A stretch of DNA of 64,000 nt, from positions 806,001-870,000 of the forward strand of contig NC_012522.1 of NCBI RefSeq assembly GCF_000010805.1, in the 5' to 3' direction. Of this stretch, positions 49,204-59,737 are shown piece by piece. Numbering within the stretch: the first letter of the stretch is position 1; each line of letters starts with the position of its first letter. The notes beneath the pieces were generated by a model. It ran no database searches, was not told the DNA's origin, and saw only the letters and a list, made by a program, of their open reading frames with translations. The position numbers were made by a program, and so were the translations under genes. The stretch comes from Rhodococcus opacus B4. GTDB taxonomy: Bacteria; Actinomycetota; Actinomycetes; Mycobacteriales; Mycobacteriaceae.

Positions 49204-50699
49204 CGCAGGGTCCTGGAGATGTCCGACTCGTCGAGCCTGCCGACGGCGACCGCGAAGCTGCGCCCCCGGTGACCGTAACTGTCGAACATGTCGAGCGACG
49301 CCGCCGCGGGCGCCAGGACGACGGCATCGCCTGCCGATGCCAGCGCAGCAGCCTCGCGCACGACGACACCCATCACGGCGTCGCTGTCGGTGTCCGCCGC
49401 CAGCACCACCCGGTGCGTCGCGGTCTGCGGGACTGCACTCACCCCTGCATCGTCTCCCGTTTCGACGGTGACCACGGGAACCTCGGGGGCGTGTCGCGCA
49501 AGCGACTCTGCGATCTGCCTCGCATCGCGGCCCAGCAGGACGGCGCCCGCGAGGCGGCCGGCCACCTCCCGGACCAGGTCGTCGACCCGCGCACCCTTGA
49601 GTAGACCACCGGCGATCCACACCACCCGGTCGTGGGCGAGGATCGACGGGCGGGCGGCGTGCGGGTTGGTCGCCTTGGAGTCGTCGACGAACGTCACTCC
49701 CCCGACCTCGGCGACGCGCGCCGCTCGGTGCGGGCCCACCACGTGGGCGGCCAGGCCCGCGGCGACCGCATCCGGTGGAACGCCGATCGCCCGGGCGAGA
49801 GCCGCCGCTGCCAGCGCATCCATCAGTCCGGCGGGCCCGGGTGGGGTGATCCCGTCGGCCGGGGCCAGCCGCTCGCCGTCCGCGAACGCGCGGTCGACGA
49901 GGTACCCGTCCTCGACGCCCAGTTCGCCCGCCGCAGGCACACCCAGCCGGAACCCCAGAGTGCGCACTGCGAGAGACGAGGAGAAGAGAGACGACGCGAC
50001 CTCGTCGTCGAGGCCGAGCACCGCGACCTCCCCGGTCAGGGCGCGGGCCTTCGCGTCGATGTACGGCTGCATGCCGCCGTGCCAGTCCAGGTGATCCTCG
50101 GCGATGTTGAGGATCGCACCCGCGGTCGGCCGGACCGACGGCGCCCAGTGCAGCTGGAACGACGACAGTTCGACGGCCAGCACCTCAGCCCGCGGTCCGG
50201 TCGGCCGCAGTGCGTCGAGCACCGGAAGTCCGATGTTGCCGCAGGCCAGGCTCGGCAGCCCGGCCGCCTCGAGAATGGACTGCAGCATCGAGGTGGTCGT
50301 CGTCTTGCCGTTGGTGCCGGTGACCACCAGCCACCGCCGCGGCGGACCGTAGAGCCCGGCCCGGTCCACGTGCCAGGAGAACTCGATGTCGCCCCAGATC
50401 GGGACCCCGTCCCCGGCGGCGGCCGAGAGCAGCGGCGCGTCCGGGCGGAACCCGGGGCTCGTCACGACCAGCGCGAACTCGGCGACCTTCTCCCGTTCGG
50501 CGAGCAGATCGTCGATCGGGACCGTCGCCGCCCCCCGCCGCGCGCACTCGGCGAGGGCGTCGACGTTCGAGTCGGTGACGGTGACGTGGGCCCCGAGGTC
50601 GCGGAGAGGCTCGATGGTGGCGCGGCCGGAGACACCCGCACCGGCGACGAGGACACTGCGGCCCCGCAACCAGTCGAGCCCGCCGTGTTCCTCTGTCAT
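49200..50699 (-). CDS. murD: UDP-N-acetylmuramoyl-L-alanine--D-glutamate ligase
   Basis: MurD adds D-Glu to UDP-MurNAc-Ala. The 499-residue protein has the N-terminal [18 protein letters not shown]-binding [30 protein letters not shown] and C-terminal [12 protein letters not shown]. mraY begins 4 bp after its partner gap on the upstream side, and ftsW overlaps by 4 bp downstream. Confidence 0.95.
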   Translation of the reverse strand: MTEEHGGLDWLRGRSVLVAGAGVSGRATIEPLRDLGAHVTVTDSNVDALAECARRGAATVPIDDLLAEREKVAEFALVVTSPGFRPDAPLLSAAAGDGVPIWGDIEFSWHVDRAGLYGPPRRWLVVTGTNGKTTTTSMLQSILEAAGLPSLACGNIGLPVLDALRPTGPRAEVLAVELSSFQLHWAPSVRPTAGAILNIAEDHLDWHGGMQPYIDAKARALTGEVAVLGLDDEVASSLFSSSLAVRTLGFRLGVPAAGELGVEDGYLVDRAFADGERLAPADGITPPGPAGLMDALAAAALARAIGVPPDAVAAGLAAHVVGPHRAARVAEVGGVTFVDDSKATNPHAARPSILAHDRVVWIAGGLLKGARVDDLVREVAGRLAGAVLLGRDARQIAESLARHAPEVPVVTVETGDDAGVSAVPQTATHRVVLAADTDSDAVMGVVVREAAALASAGDAVVLAPAAASLDMFDSYGHRGRSFAVAVGRLDESDISRTLR

Positions 50700-50703
50700 G
50701 GCG

Positions 50704-51783
50704 TCAGCCCCCGATCGCTGCCAGGTACTCGCTGTAGAACAGCGCGAGCCCGATCGCGGAGGCGATGGCGGCCAGCAACCAGAAGCGGATGATCACCGTC
50801 GTTTCCGCCCACCCGGCGAGTTCGAAGTGGTGGTGGAACGGGGCCATCCGGAACACGCGTCTCCGGCTCGACCGGAACACCGCGACCTGGATCACCACCG
50901 ACGCGGCCTCGGCGACGAACAGCGCGCCGATCACGACCATCAGCAGTTCGGTGCGCGTCGTGATCGACAGTCCGGCGAGCATGCCGCCGAGTGCCAGCGA
51001 ACCGGTGTCGCCCATGAAGATCTTGGCGGGCGCCGCGTTCCACCACAGGAATCCGATGCACGCACCGGCGCCGGCCGCGCAGATCAGGGCCAGGTCGAGC
51101 GGATCGCGGACGTCGTAGCAGCCCTTGCCGGGGCTCGTCTCACACGCGTTGCGGTACTGCCAGAACGTGATGATCACGTACGCGCCGAGCACCAGGCTCA
51201 TGGAACCGGCGGCGAGGCCGTCGAGACCGTCGGTGAGGTTGACCGCGTTCGACCACGCGCTCACCAGCAGGTAACAGAAGGCGACGAACACGACGGAGCC
51301 CATCGTGACCGTCGCGATGTCCCGCACATAGGACAGGTGCTCGCTCCCGGGGGTGAGGTCGTTCGCGCCCCGGAACTGCAACGCGAGAATGCCGAACGCC
51401 ACCGCCGCGATGAGCTGCCCGACGAGTTTCGCCGTCTTGTTCAGTCCGAGGTTGCGCTGCTTGCGGATCTTGATGAAGTCGTCGAGGAACCCGACACCGC
51501 CCAGCGCCGTCGTGAGACCGAGCACGAGAAGTCCGGACGCCGACGGCCCGTCCGCGTCGTACCCGATGCCGATCAGGTGCGAACCCCAGTAGCCGGCCCA
51601 CAGTCCGGCGAGGATGGCGACGCCGCCCATCGTGGGGGTGCCGCGCTTCGACTGGTGACTCGCCGGACCTTCGACGCGGATCTCCTGGCCGAACCCCTGG
51701 CGGGAGAAGGCCTTGATGAGAACGGGGGTCAGCAGAATCGAGACGGCGAGCGCGATGCCCGCCGCGAAGAGGATCTGTCTCAC
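50704..51783 (-). CDS. mraY: Phospho-N-acetylmuramoyl-pentapeptide transferase
   Basis: MraY makes lipid I from UDP-MurNAc-pentapeptide and undecaprenyl (in this group decaprenyl) phosphate. The 359-residue protein has about ten membrane helices. Signature segments are [20 protein letters not shown] (Mg-binding acids), [15 protein letters not shown] and APFHHHFE. The start is GTG 51783 ([14 protein letters not shown]), overlapping the murF stop (GTGA); the longer ORF is not conserved sequence. Confidence 0.95.
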   Translation of the reverse strand: MRQILFAAGIALAVSILLTPVLIKAFSRQGFGQEIRVEGPASHQSKRGTPTMGGVAILAGLWAGYWGSHLIGIGYDADGPSASGLLVLGLTTALGGVGFLDDFIKIRKQRNLGLNKTAKLVGQLIAAVAFGILALQFRGANDLTPGSEHLSYVRDIATVTMGSVVFVAFCYLLVSAWSNAVNLTDGLDGLAAGSMSLVLGAYVIITFWQYRNACETSPGKGCYDVRDPLDLALICAAGAGACIGFLWWNAAPAKIFMGDTGSLALGGMLAGLSITTRTELLMVVIGALFVAEAASVVIQVAVFRSSRRRVFRMAPFHHHFELAGWAETTVIIRFWLLAAIASAIGLALFYSEYLAAIGG

Positions 51784-53294
51784 CGCGTGGCCTCCGAACC
51801 CTGCTGTCCCGTGCTTCCCGCCAACACCGTGTCCGCGACCTCCCACAATCCGATGGACTGCGACGCCTTGACGAGCACCAGATCTCCCGGCGCCAGTTCC
51901 TTCTCGAGCAGTGCGACCGCACCGGCGATGTCGGGGACGAGGATCGACTCCTCACCCCACGACCCCTCCATGACCGCACCCTGGTGCATGGCGCGGGCGG
52001 GCCTGCCGGTTCCGACGATGATCAGCCTGCTGACATCCAGCCGGACCGCGAATCTGCCGATGGCGTCGTGTTCGACCACTGATTCTGGACCCAGCTCGGC
52101 CATTTCTCCGAGCACCGCCCAGCTCCGGCGCGCCGCTTCCCGGCCCGACCGGGCCATCGAGACCAACGCTTTGAGGGCAGCCCGCATCGAGTCGGGGTTC
52201 GCGTTGTACGAATCGTTGACGACGGTCACACCGTCCGGCCGGTCGCGCACATCCATCCGGCGCCCCGAGACGGCGGCGGCGGCGGAGAGCGCTCGCGCGA
52301 TCTGGTCGAGGTCCGCACCGCATTCGAGCGCCACCGCGGCTGCGGCGAGTGCGTTGCCGACCTGGTGCTCACCGTGCACGGCGAGTTCGACGGGGACGCT
52401 GCCCGCCGCGGTCGTGAGAGTGAAACGCGCCCTTGCCCTCTCGTCGAGCACGATGTCGGTGGCCCGCACGTGCGCGGACTCCGACCGGCCGACGAGCACC
52501 ACCCGCGCCGACGTCCGAGGGGCCATCGCCACCACCAGCGGATCGTCCGCGTTGAGGATCGCGACACCGCCGTCGTCCGCCGACGGCAGCGACTCCGGGA
52601 GTTCACCCTTGGCGGCGGCGATCGCGTCCCGCGAACCGAACTCGCCGAGGTGCGCCGTTCCCACGTTGAGGACCACGCCGATCTTCGGGGGCGCGATCGC
52701 GGCGAGGGAGGCGATGTGGCCGCGGTCGCGGGCCGACATCTCCAGGACCAGGAATCCCGTGCCCGCGTCCGCGCGCAGCGCGGTCCACGGGTGGCCGAGT
52801 TCGTTGTTGAACGATCCGGGCGGAGCGACGACGGGACCGAGAGGCCGCAGGACGGCGGCGAGCAGATCCTTCGTCGACGTCTTGCCTGCCGAGCCGGTGA
52901 CGCCCACGACCGTGAGCCCCTTCGCGGTGAGGTCGTCGACGGAGGCGCGCGCGAGCTTCGCGAGGGCCGCGAGCACGGCGGCGCCCGATCCGTCGGTGTC
53001 GTGTTCGAGCGCCATCGCCTTGCTCGGGCCAGTGCCCGGGGCCGGGGAGACGACGACGGCGGGAACCCCGACCGGGCGCGCGGCCAGGACAGCGACCGCG
53101 CCGGCTTCGACCGCCGAGGCCGCGTGATCGTGACCGTCGACGCGGGCGCCGGGCAGCGCGAGGAACAGTCCGCCCGCGGTGACCTTGCGCGAGTCGAACT
53201 CGACCGTTCCCGTCACCTCGGCCGACGGGTCGGCGACGTCGTGCAGTTCGCCGCCCACGATCTCGGCGATCCGAGCGAGTGTCATCGGGATCAT
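51780..53294 (-). CDS. murF: UDP-N-acetylmuramoyl-tripeptide--D-alanyl-D-alanine ligase
   Basis: MurF adds D-Ala-D-Ala to the tripeptide. The 504-residue protein has [20 protein letters not shown] (ATP loop), the fold entry [16 protein letters not shown], and [17 protein letters not shown] in the C-terminal domain. The ATG at 53294 overlaps the murE stop; an in-frame ATG three codons later is also possible. Confidence 0.94.
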   Translation of the reverse strand: MIPMTLARIAEIVGGELHDVADPSAEVTGTVEFDSRKVTAGGLFLALPGARVDGHDHAASAVEAGAVAVLAARPVGVPAVVVSPAPGTGPSKAMALEHDTDGSGAAVLAALAKLARASVDDLTAKGLTVVGVTGSAGKTSTKDLLAAVLRPLGPVVAPPGSFNNELGHPWTALRADAGTGFLVLEMSARDRGHIASLAAIAPPKIGVVLNVGTAHLGEFGSRDAIAAAKGELPESLPSADDGGVAILNADDPLVVAMAPRTSARVVLVGRSESAHVRATDIVLDERARARFTLTTAAGSVPVELAVHGEHQVGNALAAAAVALECGADLDQIARALSAAAAVSGRRMDVRDRPDGVTVVNDSYNANPDSMRAALKALVSMARSGREAARRSWAVLGEMAELGPESVVEHDAIGRFAVRLDVSRLIIVGTGRPARAMHQGAVMEGSWGEESILVPDIAGAVALLEKELAPGDLVLVKASQSIGLWEVADTVLAGSTGQQGSEATR

Positions 53295-54904
53295 CGCGTT
53301 CCTCCGACCTGTCGCTCGATCGCGTCGCCCAGTACGGCGCGGTCGTCAAATGGGTACTTCACCCCGTGTATCTCCTGACCGATCTCGTGTCCCTTGCCTG
53401 CGACCAGAACCACGTCGCCTGCCTGCGCCCAGCCGACGGCGTCGGCGATCGCCTTCGCTCGGTCCGCTACTTCCCACACCTGTCCCCGCTCGGATTCGGG
53501 CACCCCGAGGGCGCCCTCGCGGATCGCGGCCCTGATCGTCGCCGGATCCTCGGTACGCGGGTTGTCGTCCGTGATGATGAGCAGGTCGGCTCCCCGTGCG
53601 GCCGCGGCGCCCATCAGGGGCCGCTTACCCGCGTCACGATCGCCCCCGGCTCCCACGACGACGGCGACGCGTCCGCGTGCCTGCTCGCGCAATGTCGCGA
53701 TCACGGCCTCGACCGCCGCGGGCTTGTGCGCGTAGTCGACGACGGCGAGGAAGTCCTGCCCGCGGTCGATCCGCTGCACCCGGCCCGGCACGTCGACGCC
53801 GGCGATGCCCGCGACGGCGTCGCGCGGATCGACGCCCAGCACGGCGCACAGCGCGACGGCGAGCGACGCGTTCGCGACGTTGTACTGCCCCGGCAGCCGG
53901 AGTTCCACGTCGAGGGTCGTTCCTTCGGCGGTGGTGAGCGCGAACTTCTGCGAGCCGGATGCCGACACCGTCGCCGGGCCCGCCGTCCACACCGCGCCGC
54001 CGGTCTCCGGTGTGGTCGCGACCGTCGTCACGATCGAATGCGCGCCTCGCGCGACCTCGGCCATCCGCCGGCCCCACACGTCGTCGACGCAGATGACGGC
54101 GTGCTGCGCGTGCACGGACGACTCGGCCGCGAAGAGCCGCGCCTTGGCGGCGAAGTAGTCCTCGAAGTCGCGGTGGAAGTCCAGGTGGTCCTGGGACAGG
54201 TTCGTGAACGCGCCGACGTCGAAGCGGACTCCGTCGACCCGGCCGAGGGACAGCGCGTGGCTGGACACCTCCATGACGACGGTGTCGATCCCCTGCTCGA
54301 GCATCACGGCGAACAGCGCGTGGAGTTGCGGCGCCTCGGGGGTGGTCAGGGCGCTCGGCACCCGGCGGCCACTCATCCGGGTCTCGATGGTGCCCACGAG
54401 ACCGGTCGTCCGGCCGGCCGCGTTGAGGGCGCCTTCGACGAGATACGAGGTGGTGGTCTTGCCCGACGTTCCCGTGATACCGATGACCTGCATCTTCTCC
54501 GAGGGCCGACCGTAGATGGTGGCCGACAGCTCACCGAGCACGCCGCGCGGGTCGTCGTGGACGAGCACCGGTGCGTCGGTGCCCAGCGCGGATACCAGTG
54601 CGAGGCCGGCCTCGTCGGTGAGGATCGCGGTCGCTCCGCGGTCGAGAGCGTCGGCGGCGAACTCCGCGCCGTGCGCGCGCGCCCCGGGAAGGGCCGCGAA
54701 CAGATCACCCTCGACGATCCCTTGGGCGCGCAGATCCACTCCGGTGACGATGACGTGCTCGGCGGTTCCGCTGGGTGCCTCGACCCTCGCTCCGGCGAGC
54801 GCCGCCAGAGCGCTCACCGTGGTACGGACCGGCTGGGCGGGGCGAAGACCGTCTGTGACCTTCACCTCCACTGACGCCGACTGCGGGCGGGACGGAACAG
54901 GCAC
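53291..54904 (-). CDS. murE: UDP-MurNAc-tripeptide synthetase, meso-DAP adding
   Basis: MurE adds the third residue. The 537-residue protein has IGITGTSGKTTTSYLVEGAL (ATP loop) and MEVSSHALSLGRVDGVRFD, with FTNLSQDHLDFHRD. The DNPRTEDP motif is the signature for meso-diaminopimelate rather than lysine, as expected for Rhodococcus. GTG at 54904 follows GAGAGGAG. A 170-bp gap separates it from ftsI, where mycobacteria carry extra genes. Confidence 0.95.
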   Translation of the reverse strand: MPVPSRPQSASVEVKVTDGLRPAQPVRTTVSALAALAGARVEAPSGTAEHVIVTGVDLRAQGIVEGDLFAALPGARAHGAEFAADALDRGATAILTDEAGLALVSALGTDAPVLVHDDPRGVLGELSATIYGRPSEKMQVIGITGTSGKTTTSYLVEGALNAAGRTTGLVGTIETRMSGRRVPSALTTPEAPQLHALFAVMLEQGIDTVVMEVSSHALSLGRVDGVRFDVGAFTNLSQDHLDFHRDFEDYFAAKARLFAAESSVHAQHAVICVDDVWGRRMAEVARGAHSIVTTVATTPETGGAVWTAGPATVSASGSQKFALTTAEGTTLDVELRLPGQYNVANASLAVALCAVLGVDPRDAVAGIAGVDVPGRVQRIDRGQDFLAVVDYAHKPAAVEAVIATLREQARGRVAVVVGAGGDRDAGKRPLMGAAAARGADLLIITDDNPRTEDPATIRAAIREGALGVPESERGQVWEVADRAKAIADAVGWAQAGDVVLVAGKGHEIGQEIHGVKYPFDDRAVLGDAIERQVGGTR

Positions 54905-55074
54905 CGGGCTCCTCTCGGATGTCGACTCTCACTGACAACGGCGTAGTGCACGGATCGATACAGCGTGCTACCTCGGCAGTTCCCTGCATCCACGGCAAAT
55001 GCGCGTGTCCACTGAACGGCCGACGTGTCAGATTACCGCGAGCGCTCCCGGAACCCGATTCGGCCGACCTTCGC
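54905..55074. other. Gap between ftsI and murE
   Basis: 170 bp with no ORF that looks coding. It is the only sizeable break in the mraZ-to-ftsQ chain apart from the rsmH leader. No strong hairpin; a murE ribosome binding site is at its start. It may hold an internal promoter that I cannot define. Confidence 0.35.
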
Positions 55075-56925
55075 TCAATCGGCCTGCAGCACCAGCCTGC
55101 GTCCGGGGTCCGGGGACATCGGCACGCTGTCGCGCTGCAACATCCAGGACGCGATGTTGTGGAACAGCGGGGCGGCGGACTGCCCGCCGGAGCCGTCCGC
55201 GCTGCGTGTCGGCGCGTTGAGCATGATTCCTACGACGTACCGCGGGTTGTCGGCCGGAGCGATCCCGGCGAACGTGATCCAGTAGTTCGAGTTCGAATAG
55301 CACTTGCACGCGGGATCGACCTGCTGTGCGGTGCCCGTCTTGCCGCTGATCTGATAGCCGTCGACGGCGGCCTGCACCCCGGTGCCGCGCTGGTTGCCCG
55401 TGTCGTTCTGGGTGACGGACCGGAACATGTCGCGGACGGTGGCAGCGGTCTGCGGGCTGACGACCGTCACCTCCTCGGGCGCCTCGGTCTCCGTCCGATT
55501 GCCGGACGCGTCGACCGTCGCCTTGACGATGCGCGGCGGGATGCGGACACCGTCGTTGGCGATCGCCTGGTACATGCCGGTCATCTGCAGCAGTGTCATC
55601 GACAGGCCCTGTCCGATCGGCAGGTTCGCGAACGTGCCCCCCGACCACTGGTCCCGGCTGGGGACGCTGCCCGCGCTCTCACCGGGAAGCCCGACGTCGG
55701 TACGCTGGCCGAGACCGAACCTGGACAGCATGTCCGCGTAACGGTCCTCCCCCACCCGCTGGGCGAGCATCAGGGTGCCCACGTTCGAGGACTTACCGAA
55801 CACCCCCGTGGCCGTGTACGGCGCGACCCCGTGATCCCAGGCGTCCTTCACCGACACGCCCGACATCTGAATGCTGCCGGGAACCTCGAGAACCTCGTCG
55901 GGTGAGGTCAGCCCGTACTCGATCGCGGCCGCCGCGGTGACGATCTTGTTCACGGATCCCGGCTCGAACGGCGTGCTCACCGGCAGGTTGCCCATCTCCA
56001 CCGTTCGCGGATTGTTGCCCACCCCGATCGCCGGATTGAACGTGCTGTCGTTCGACATCGCGAGCACCTCACCGGTGTGGGAGTCGAGCACGACCGCCGA
56101 CGCATCCTTCGCGCCGGACTTGTCCTTGGCCATCTGCACCTGCTGCTGGACGTAGTACTGCAGGTCGGAGTCGATGGTGAGCTCGACGCTCGATCCGTCG
56201 ACCGCCGGTTGCTTGTCACGCCAGCTGCCGGGAATCACCGCGCCGTCGGAGCCCCGGTCGTACGTCTGGGAGCCGTCGGTTCCCGCGAGGGTGGAGTCGA
56301 GCGAATCCTCGAGGCCGAGCAGTCCGTGGCCGTCCCAGCCGGTGGCGCCGACGAGGTTGGCGGCGAGCGACCCGCCCGGGTACTCGCGGATGTCCTGGCG
56401 TTCGAGTCCGACCTCCGGGAACTTGTCGCTGATCTGCGCGGCGATGTTCGGGTCGACGCTGCGCGCCAGATAGACGAACGTCTCGTCGCCGTGCAGTTTC
56501 TCTTTGAGGTCCTTCTCCGGTGCGGCGTCGCCGAGCCGGTCGTGGATCTCCTTCGCGATGGCGTCGAGGCGCGAGTCGACGTCGGGGGCGGTATCGCTCT
56601 TGGCCTTCGCCTCCTCGAGTTCCTTCCGCACCCGTGTGGGCTGAAACGTCAGCGCCTTCGCTTCCATCGTGAACGCGATGGGATTGGAGTTGCGGTCGGT
56701 GATCGACCCGCGCAGCGCCGGATCCACCTCGGTGGTCGTGCGCTGGTTCGCCGCCTCCGCGGACAGTTGCGGTGCGTCGATGACCTGGATCCACAGAAGC
56801 TGCACTGCGGCGAGGCCGAGCGCCAAGAACATCAGTGCGCGCCCGATCCGTTGCCTGAACGGAAAAGACGCGGTCCCGGCGCCCGTGGGGCGCCGGGGAC
56901 GATTTCTCGGTGCGCTCCGACTCAC
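55075..56925 (-). CDS. ftsI: Septal penicillin-binding protein FtsI (PBP3/PbpB)
   Basis: FtsI is the class B transpeptidase of the septum, partner of FtsW. The 616-residue protein has a short cytoplasmic tail, one membrane helix (~29-47), a pedestal/dimerisation domain (~60-260), then the transpeptidase. Active-site motifs are the nucleophile in EPGSVNKIV, GKSSNVG (SxN) and SGKTGTAQQ (KTG). A Cys pair in DPACKCYS near the end could form a disulfide. The start overlaps ftsL by 4 bp. Confidence 0.95.
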   Translation of the reverse strand: MSRSAPRNRPRRPTGAGTASFPFRQRIGRALMFLALGLAAVQLLWIQVIDAPQLSAEAANQRTTTEVDPALRGSITDRNSNPIAFTMEAKALTFQPTRVRKELEEAKAKSDTAPDVDSRLDAIAKEIHDRLGDAAPEKDLKEKLHGDETFVYLARSVDPNIAAQISDKFPEVGLERQDIREYPGGSLAANLVGATGWDGHGLLGLEDSLDSTLAGTDGSQTYDRGSDGAVIPGSWRDKQPAVDGSSVELTIDSDLQYYVQQQVQMAKDKSGAKDASAVVLDSHTGEVLAMSNDSTFNPAIGVGNNPRTVEMGNLPVSTPFEPGSVNKIVTAAAAIEYGLTSPDEVLEVPGSIQMSGVSVKDAWDHGVAPYTATGVFGKSSNVGTLMLAQRVGEDRYADMLSRFGLGQRTDVGLPGESAGSVPSRDQWSGGTFANLPIGQGLSMTLLQMTGMYQAIANDGVRIPPRIVKATVDASGNRTETEAPEEVTVVSPQTAATVRDMFRSVTQNDTGNQRGTGVQAAVDGYQISGKTGTAQQVDPACKCYSNSNYWITFAGIAPADNPRYVVGIMLNAPTRSADGSGGQSAAPLFHNIASWMLQRDSVPMSPDPGRRLVLQAD

Positions 56926-57599
56926 CGGCGACCACCGGAGGGTGGAGCAGTCGTCGGTGCGGCGGCCGAAGGGATCACGGGAACCAATTGTTCACCCTGC
57001 GCCTGGATCTCCGTGCCATTGCCGGGCTGCGGCGTGGCGCGCGGGGACTGCGTGGTGCTCCCCCGGTTCGGGGCGGTAGCCACGGAGTTGCCACGCTGGG
57101 TGGACGGGGCGGCTGCGTCCAGCGGGGGCACCGGCGCACCCGACGCCGGGGCGGGCGTGCCGACGACCTCGACGCTGCCGTCGGGGTGGACGACGAGCCG
57201 GGCCGGGTCGTTCGCCGGGACCATGCCGAGCTTGGCCGCTTCCTCCGCCAGTTTCGGGGCGGAGTTGGCGGTCTCGACGTCACGCTGCAGCGCTGCCTTC
57301 TCCTCCGCGAGCGACTGGTTGTGCGCGCGGGCGGCGCTCAGCTGGTATGAGTCCTCCGCGGACCGGGTGGTGAGCAGCAGTGTGACGGCCAGGCCCGTGG
57401 CGAGCAGAACGAGGATCGTCGCCACGAACGGGATGCGGGCGGTGAGTGTGCCGGTGCGGTTCTTGCCGGAGACGGCGATCGCGGATCCGTTGTGCACGGC
57501 CGCGCGCTGGGTGCGCTTCTTGTACGCCCGCTCAGCCGCGCCCGACCGGTTGTCCGCCCGCGCGGGCCGCATCTCGGTGGAACTCACCTGAACCGTCAT
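56922..57599 (-). CDS. ftsL: FtsL-like divisome protein
   Basis: The 225-residue bitopic protein has a basic cytoplasmic N-terminus (~1-54), one membrane helix (~56-78, [20 protein letters not shown]), and a short coiled coil (~82-112, [18 protein letters not shown]). The tail is long and rich in Pro, Ala and Thr. This is the Rv2164c position and shape. The tail is disordered and longer than in classical FtsL. It overlaps rsmH and ftsI by 4 bp. Confidence 0.85.
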   Translation of the reverse strand: MTVQVSSTEMRPARADNRSGAAERAYKKRTQRAAVHNGSAIAVSGKNRTGTLTARIPFVATILVLLATGLAVTLLLTTRSAEDSYQLSAARAHNQSLAEEKAALQRDVETANSAPKLAEEAAKLGMVPANDPARLVVHPDGSVEVVGTPAPASGAPVPPLDAAAPSTQRGNSVATAPNRGSTTQSPRATPQPGNGTEIQAQGEQLVPVIPSAAAPTTAPPSGGRR

Positions 57600-58612
57600 G
57601 CCGCCGACCTCCTGGCAATTCTTTCTGCAGCGCGCAAACGCACCGGGGCTGATCGTGGGTTCTCTTCGATTTCCTGTTCGGACGCGCGCTCCGCCCCTCG
57701 TGTGAGGATCCGGAACTCAGGTCCCATCCCCGGTAGTTCGACGGGAAGCCCCTCCGGGCTCTTCGACTTGGACCTGGGAGTGATTTCCTGCTTGACGACC
57801 CGGTCTTCCAGGGATTGGTACGACATGAACACGACGCGTCCCCCGACGGTCAACGCGTCGAGTGCAGCCGGTACCGCGGCGCGCAGTGAATCGAGCTCGC
57901 CGTTGACCTCCACTCGAAGGGCCTGGAACGTCCGCTTCGCGGGATGTCCCCCGGTACGGCGGGTCGCCGCAGGAATGGTGCGGTACAGCAGTTCGACCAG
58001 TGCTGCGCTGGTCGTGAACGGCTCCTTCGCGCGTTGCCGGACAACCTCCGACGCGATCTTGCCCGCGAAGCGCTCCTCGCCGTACGTGCTGAGGATGCGA
58101 GCGAGATCTCCGTGGCTGTACGTGTTGAGGACCTCGGCCGCGGTGATGCCGGTGGTCGGGTCCATCCGCATGTCCAGGGGTGCGTCGATCGAATACGCGA
58201 ACCCCCGATCCGATTCGTCGAGCTGCATCGAGGAGACACCCAGGTCGAAGAGGATGCCGTGCACCGATTCCCGCGGGGACAGGCCCGCCTGGGTCAGCGC
58301 GTCCTCGATGCCGTCGTAACGGGTGTGCACGAACGTGATCCGGTCGGCGAACGGGGCGAGCCGGCCGCCGGCGATCTCCAGTGCGTGCGGATCACGGTCG
58401 AGGGCAACGAGCCTCAGCTGTGGGTAGGTCCGCAGGAAGTGCTCGGAATGCCCGCCGAGGCCGAGGGTCGCGTCGATCATGACGGCGCCACCGCCGTGCG
58501 GGTCGTTCGCGGTGAGGGCAGGGCCCAGCAGTTCGTCTGCGCGGTGAAGCAGTACCGGGATGTGACCGAAACCATCGGCGGGCGAGGAATCTTCCCCCTC
58601 GTGATCCACCAT
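57596..58612 (-). CDS. rsmH: 16S rRNA (cytosine(1402)-N4)-methyltransferase
   Basis: RsmH methylates C1402 in 16S rRNA using S-adenosylmethionine. The 338-residue protein has [15 protein letters not shown], the SAM motif [31 protein letters not shown] and [15 protein letters not shown]. The start is the ATG at 58612 (or GTG 58609), just after GGAGGG. The longer ORF upstream is not family sequence. Confidence 0.94.
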   Translation of the reverse strand: MVDHEGEDSSPADGFGHIPVLLHRADELLGPALTANDPHGGGAVMIDATLGLGGHSEHFLRTYPQLRLVALDRDPHALEIAGGRLAPFADRITFVHTRYDGIEDALTQAGLSPRESVHGILFDLGVSSMQLDESDRGFAYSIDAPLDMRMDPTTGITAAEVLNTYSHGDLARILSTYGEERFAGKIASEVVRQRAKEPFTTSAALVELLYRTIPAATRRTGGHPAKRTFQALRVEVNGELDSLRAAVPAALDALTVGGRVVFMSYQSLEDRVVKQEITPRSKSKSPEGLPVELPGMGPEFRILTRGAERASEQEIEENPRSAPVRLRAAERIARRSAA

Positions 58613-58808
58613 GATCCCTCCGGCTCCTGCTCTGTGGTGCGGGTGAACGTGCCCGGTGCCGGGGTTCACTGGTCGAACTTCTCGGGTCGGCCGTTGCCGT
58701 GGCGAATGCTTCGAGGTCCCTGCCCGAAATGAAAACCTGGCGCTGGGGAAGTGCGTCAGGGTTCCGTCGGACAGAGGCCTCGCGGCATTCGCGGGGACAT
58801 GTTCACGC
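58613..58808. other. Spacer between mraZ and rsmH
   Basis: 196 bp with no supported gene. It holds the rsmH ribosome binding site (GGAGGG). No clear hairpin or promoter; the two genes are probably on one transcript. Confidence 0.35.
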
Positions 58809-59240
58809 TCAGACGATCTCGCCGAGCGCGATTCCTGTTGCCTGCGAGTAGTTCTCCTCGTTCGCCTCCACGTAGGTCTGCCAGGCTTGCGCATCCCAGA
58901 TTTCGAGGAAATCGACCGAACCGATCACTACGCAGTCCTTGGAGAGACCCGCGTAACGCCGGTGATCTGCCGAGAGGGTGATGCGCCCCTGGGCATCTGC
59001 GTGCTGCTCGTCGGTACCTGCCGCCAGTCCGCGAACGAAGGCTCGCGCCTCCGGATCGCTTCTCGACGCGGCCGCGGCCTTGCGTGCGAGAGCGGTGAAT
59101 TCTTCCCGGGGATACACCGCGAGGCTGTGATCCTGACCCTTGGTGACCATCAACCCTCCCGCCAGCGCATCCCGGAACTTTGCGGGCAACGTGAGCCGCC
59201 CCTTGTCGTCGAGCTTCGGCGTGTAGGTACCGAGAAACAC
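58809..59240 (-). CDS. mraZ: Transcriptional regulator MraZ
   Basis: MraZ represses its own dcw operon by binding repeated TGGGN boxes. The 143-residue protein holds two AbrB-like half domains, each with the DxxGR motif: [14 protein letters not shown] near residue 11 and [14 protein letters not shown] in the second half. Start is GTG 59240, after GGGAGG. Boxes and a -10 are just upstream (59310-59338). Confidence 0.95.
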   Translation of the reverse strand: MFLGTYTPKLDDKGRLTLPAKFRDALAGGLMVTKGQDHSLAVYPREEFTALARKAAAASRSDPEARAFVRGLAAGTDEQHADAQGRITLSADHRRYAGLSKDCVVIGSVDFLEIWDAQAWQTYVEANEENYSQATGIALGEIV

Positions 59241-59309
59241 TCGACACCTCCCACCGCGTTCAGATCGAACGCCGCTCGGCCGGGCGGTTCACCTTCGCTC
59301 CCCGCTGCG

Positions 59310-59338
59310 CACCACAGTACCCCACTTTCCCCCACCCA
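59310..59338 (-). promoter_or_regulatory. mraZ promoter with MraZ operator boxes
   Basis: On the minus strand TGGGG lies at 59334-59330 and 59324-59320, and a degenerate TGGTG at 59314-59310: three boxes at 10-bp steps (5-bp spacers), the known MraZ operator layout. TGGGT at 59338-59334 overlaps the first. The -10-like TACTGT (59319-59314) is embedded between boxes, so MraZ binding would shut the promoter. Confidence 0.8.
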
Positions 59339-59340
59339 CA

Positions 59341-59737
59341 AGGTAGATAACGGCGTGTTGTCTTCCAATTTGCCCAATACTTGCTGGTCAACGCAGATTG
59401 AAGGAGGTGGGGGAAAATTCCCGACGTGATCACCGCCACGGGCACCGTCGATCGCACCCCCGCACACAGCAACACGGAGCGCTGGAAAAGCCCAGGCGAG
59501 AGCGCACCGAGAGGGTGCGTTACCCCTGCCCCACGACTCGTCGCAGACCTGAGGGGGGAAAGTGGGGAAACGGGGTGGGTGGAGGTGGGGATTCGCGGGC
59601 GGGAGCGTTCACTGGTCCCACCTGGCGGGCCCGACCGGGCCGAACGGGCGCCGTGCGGCCGGGCACCGGTCCCGGAGACAGCGGTGGCGGCGTGGCATCA
59701 CATGCCACGCCGCCACCGGACTGCCGAGCGGGTCGTA
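59341..59737. other. Gene-free region upstream of mraZ
   Basis: About 400 bp without a supported gene; the ORFs read here are short, GC-rich and start in non-coding-like sequence. It holds a TGGGGG at 59408-59413, and a G-rich cluster of MraZ-like boxes on the plus strand at 59553-59590. It ends at the stop of the DUF3040 gene. Confidence 0.5.
59553..59590 (+). promoter_or_regulatory. Second cluster of MraZ-like TGGGN boxes
   Basis: On the plus strand GGGGG at 59553, TGGGG at 59563-59567, TGGGT at 59576-59580 and TGGGG at 59586-59590 occur, with 10- or 13-bp steps. The GGGGAAAGTGGGG core matches the mraZ promoter cluster almost exactly, but on the opposite strand. It could be a second operator or chance G-richness. 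Confidence 0.45.
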
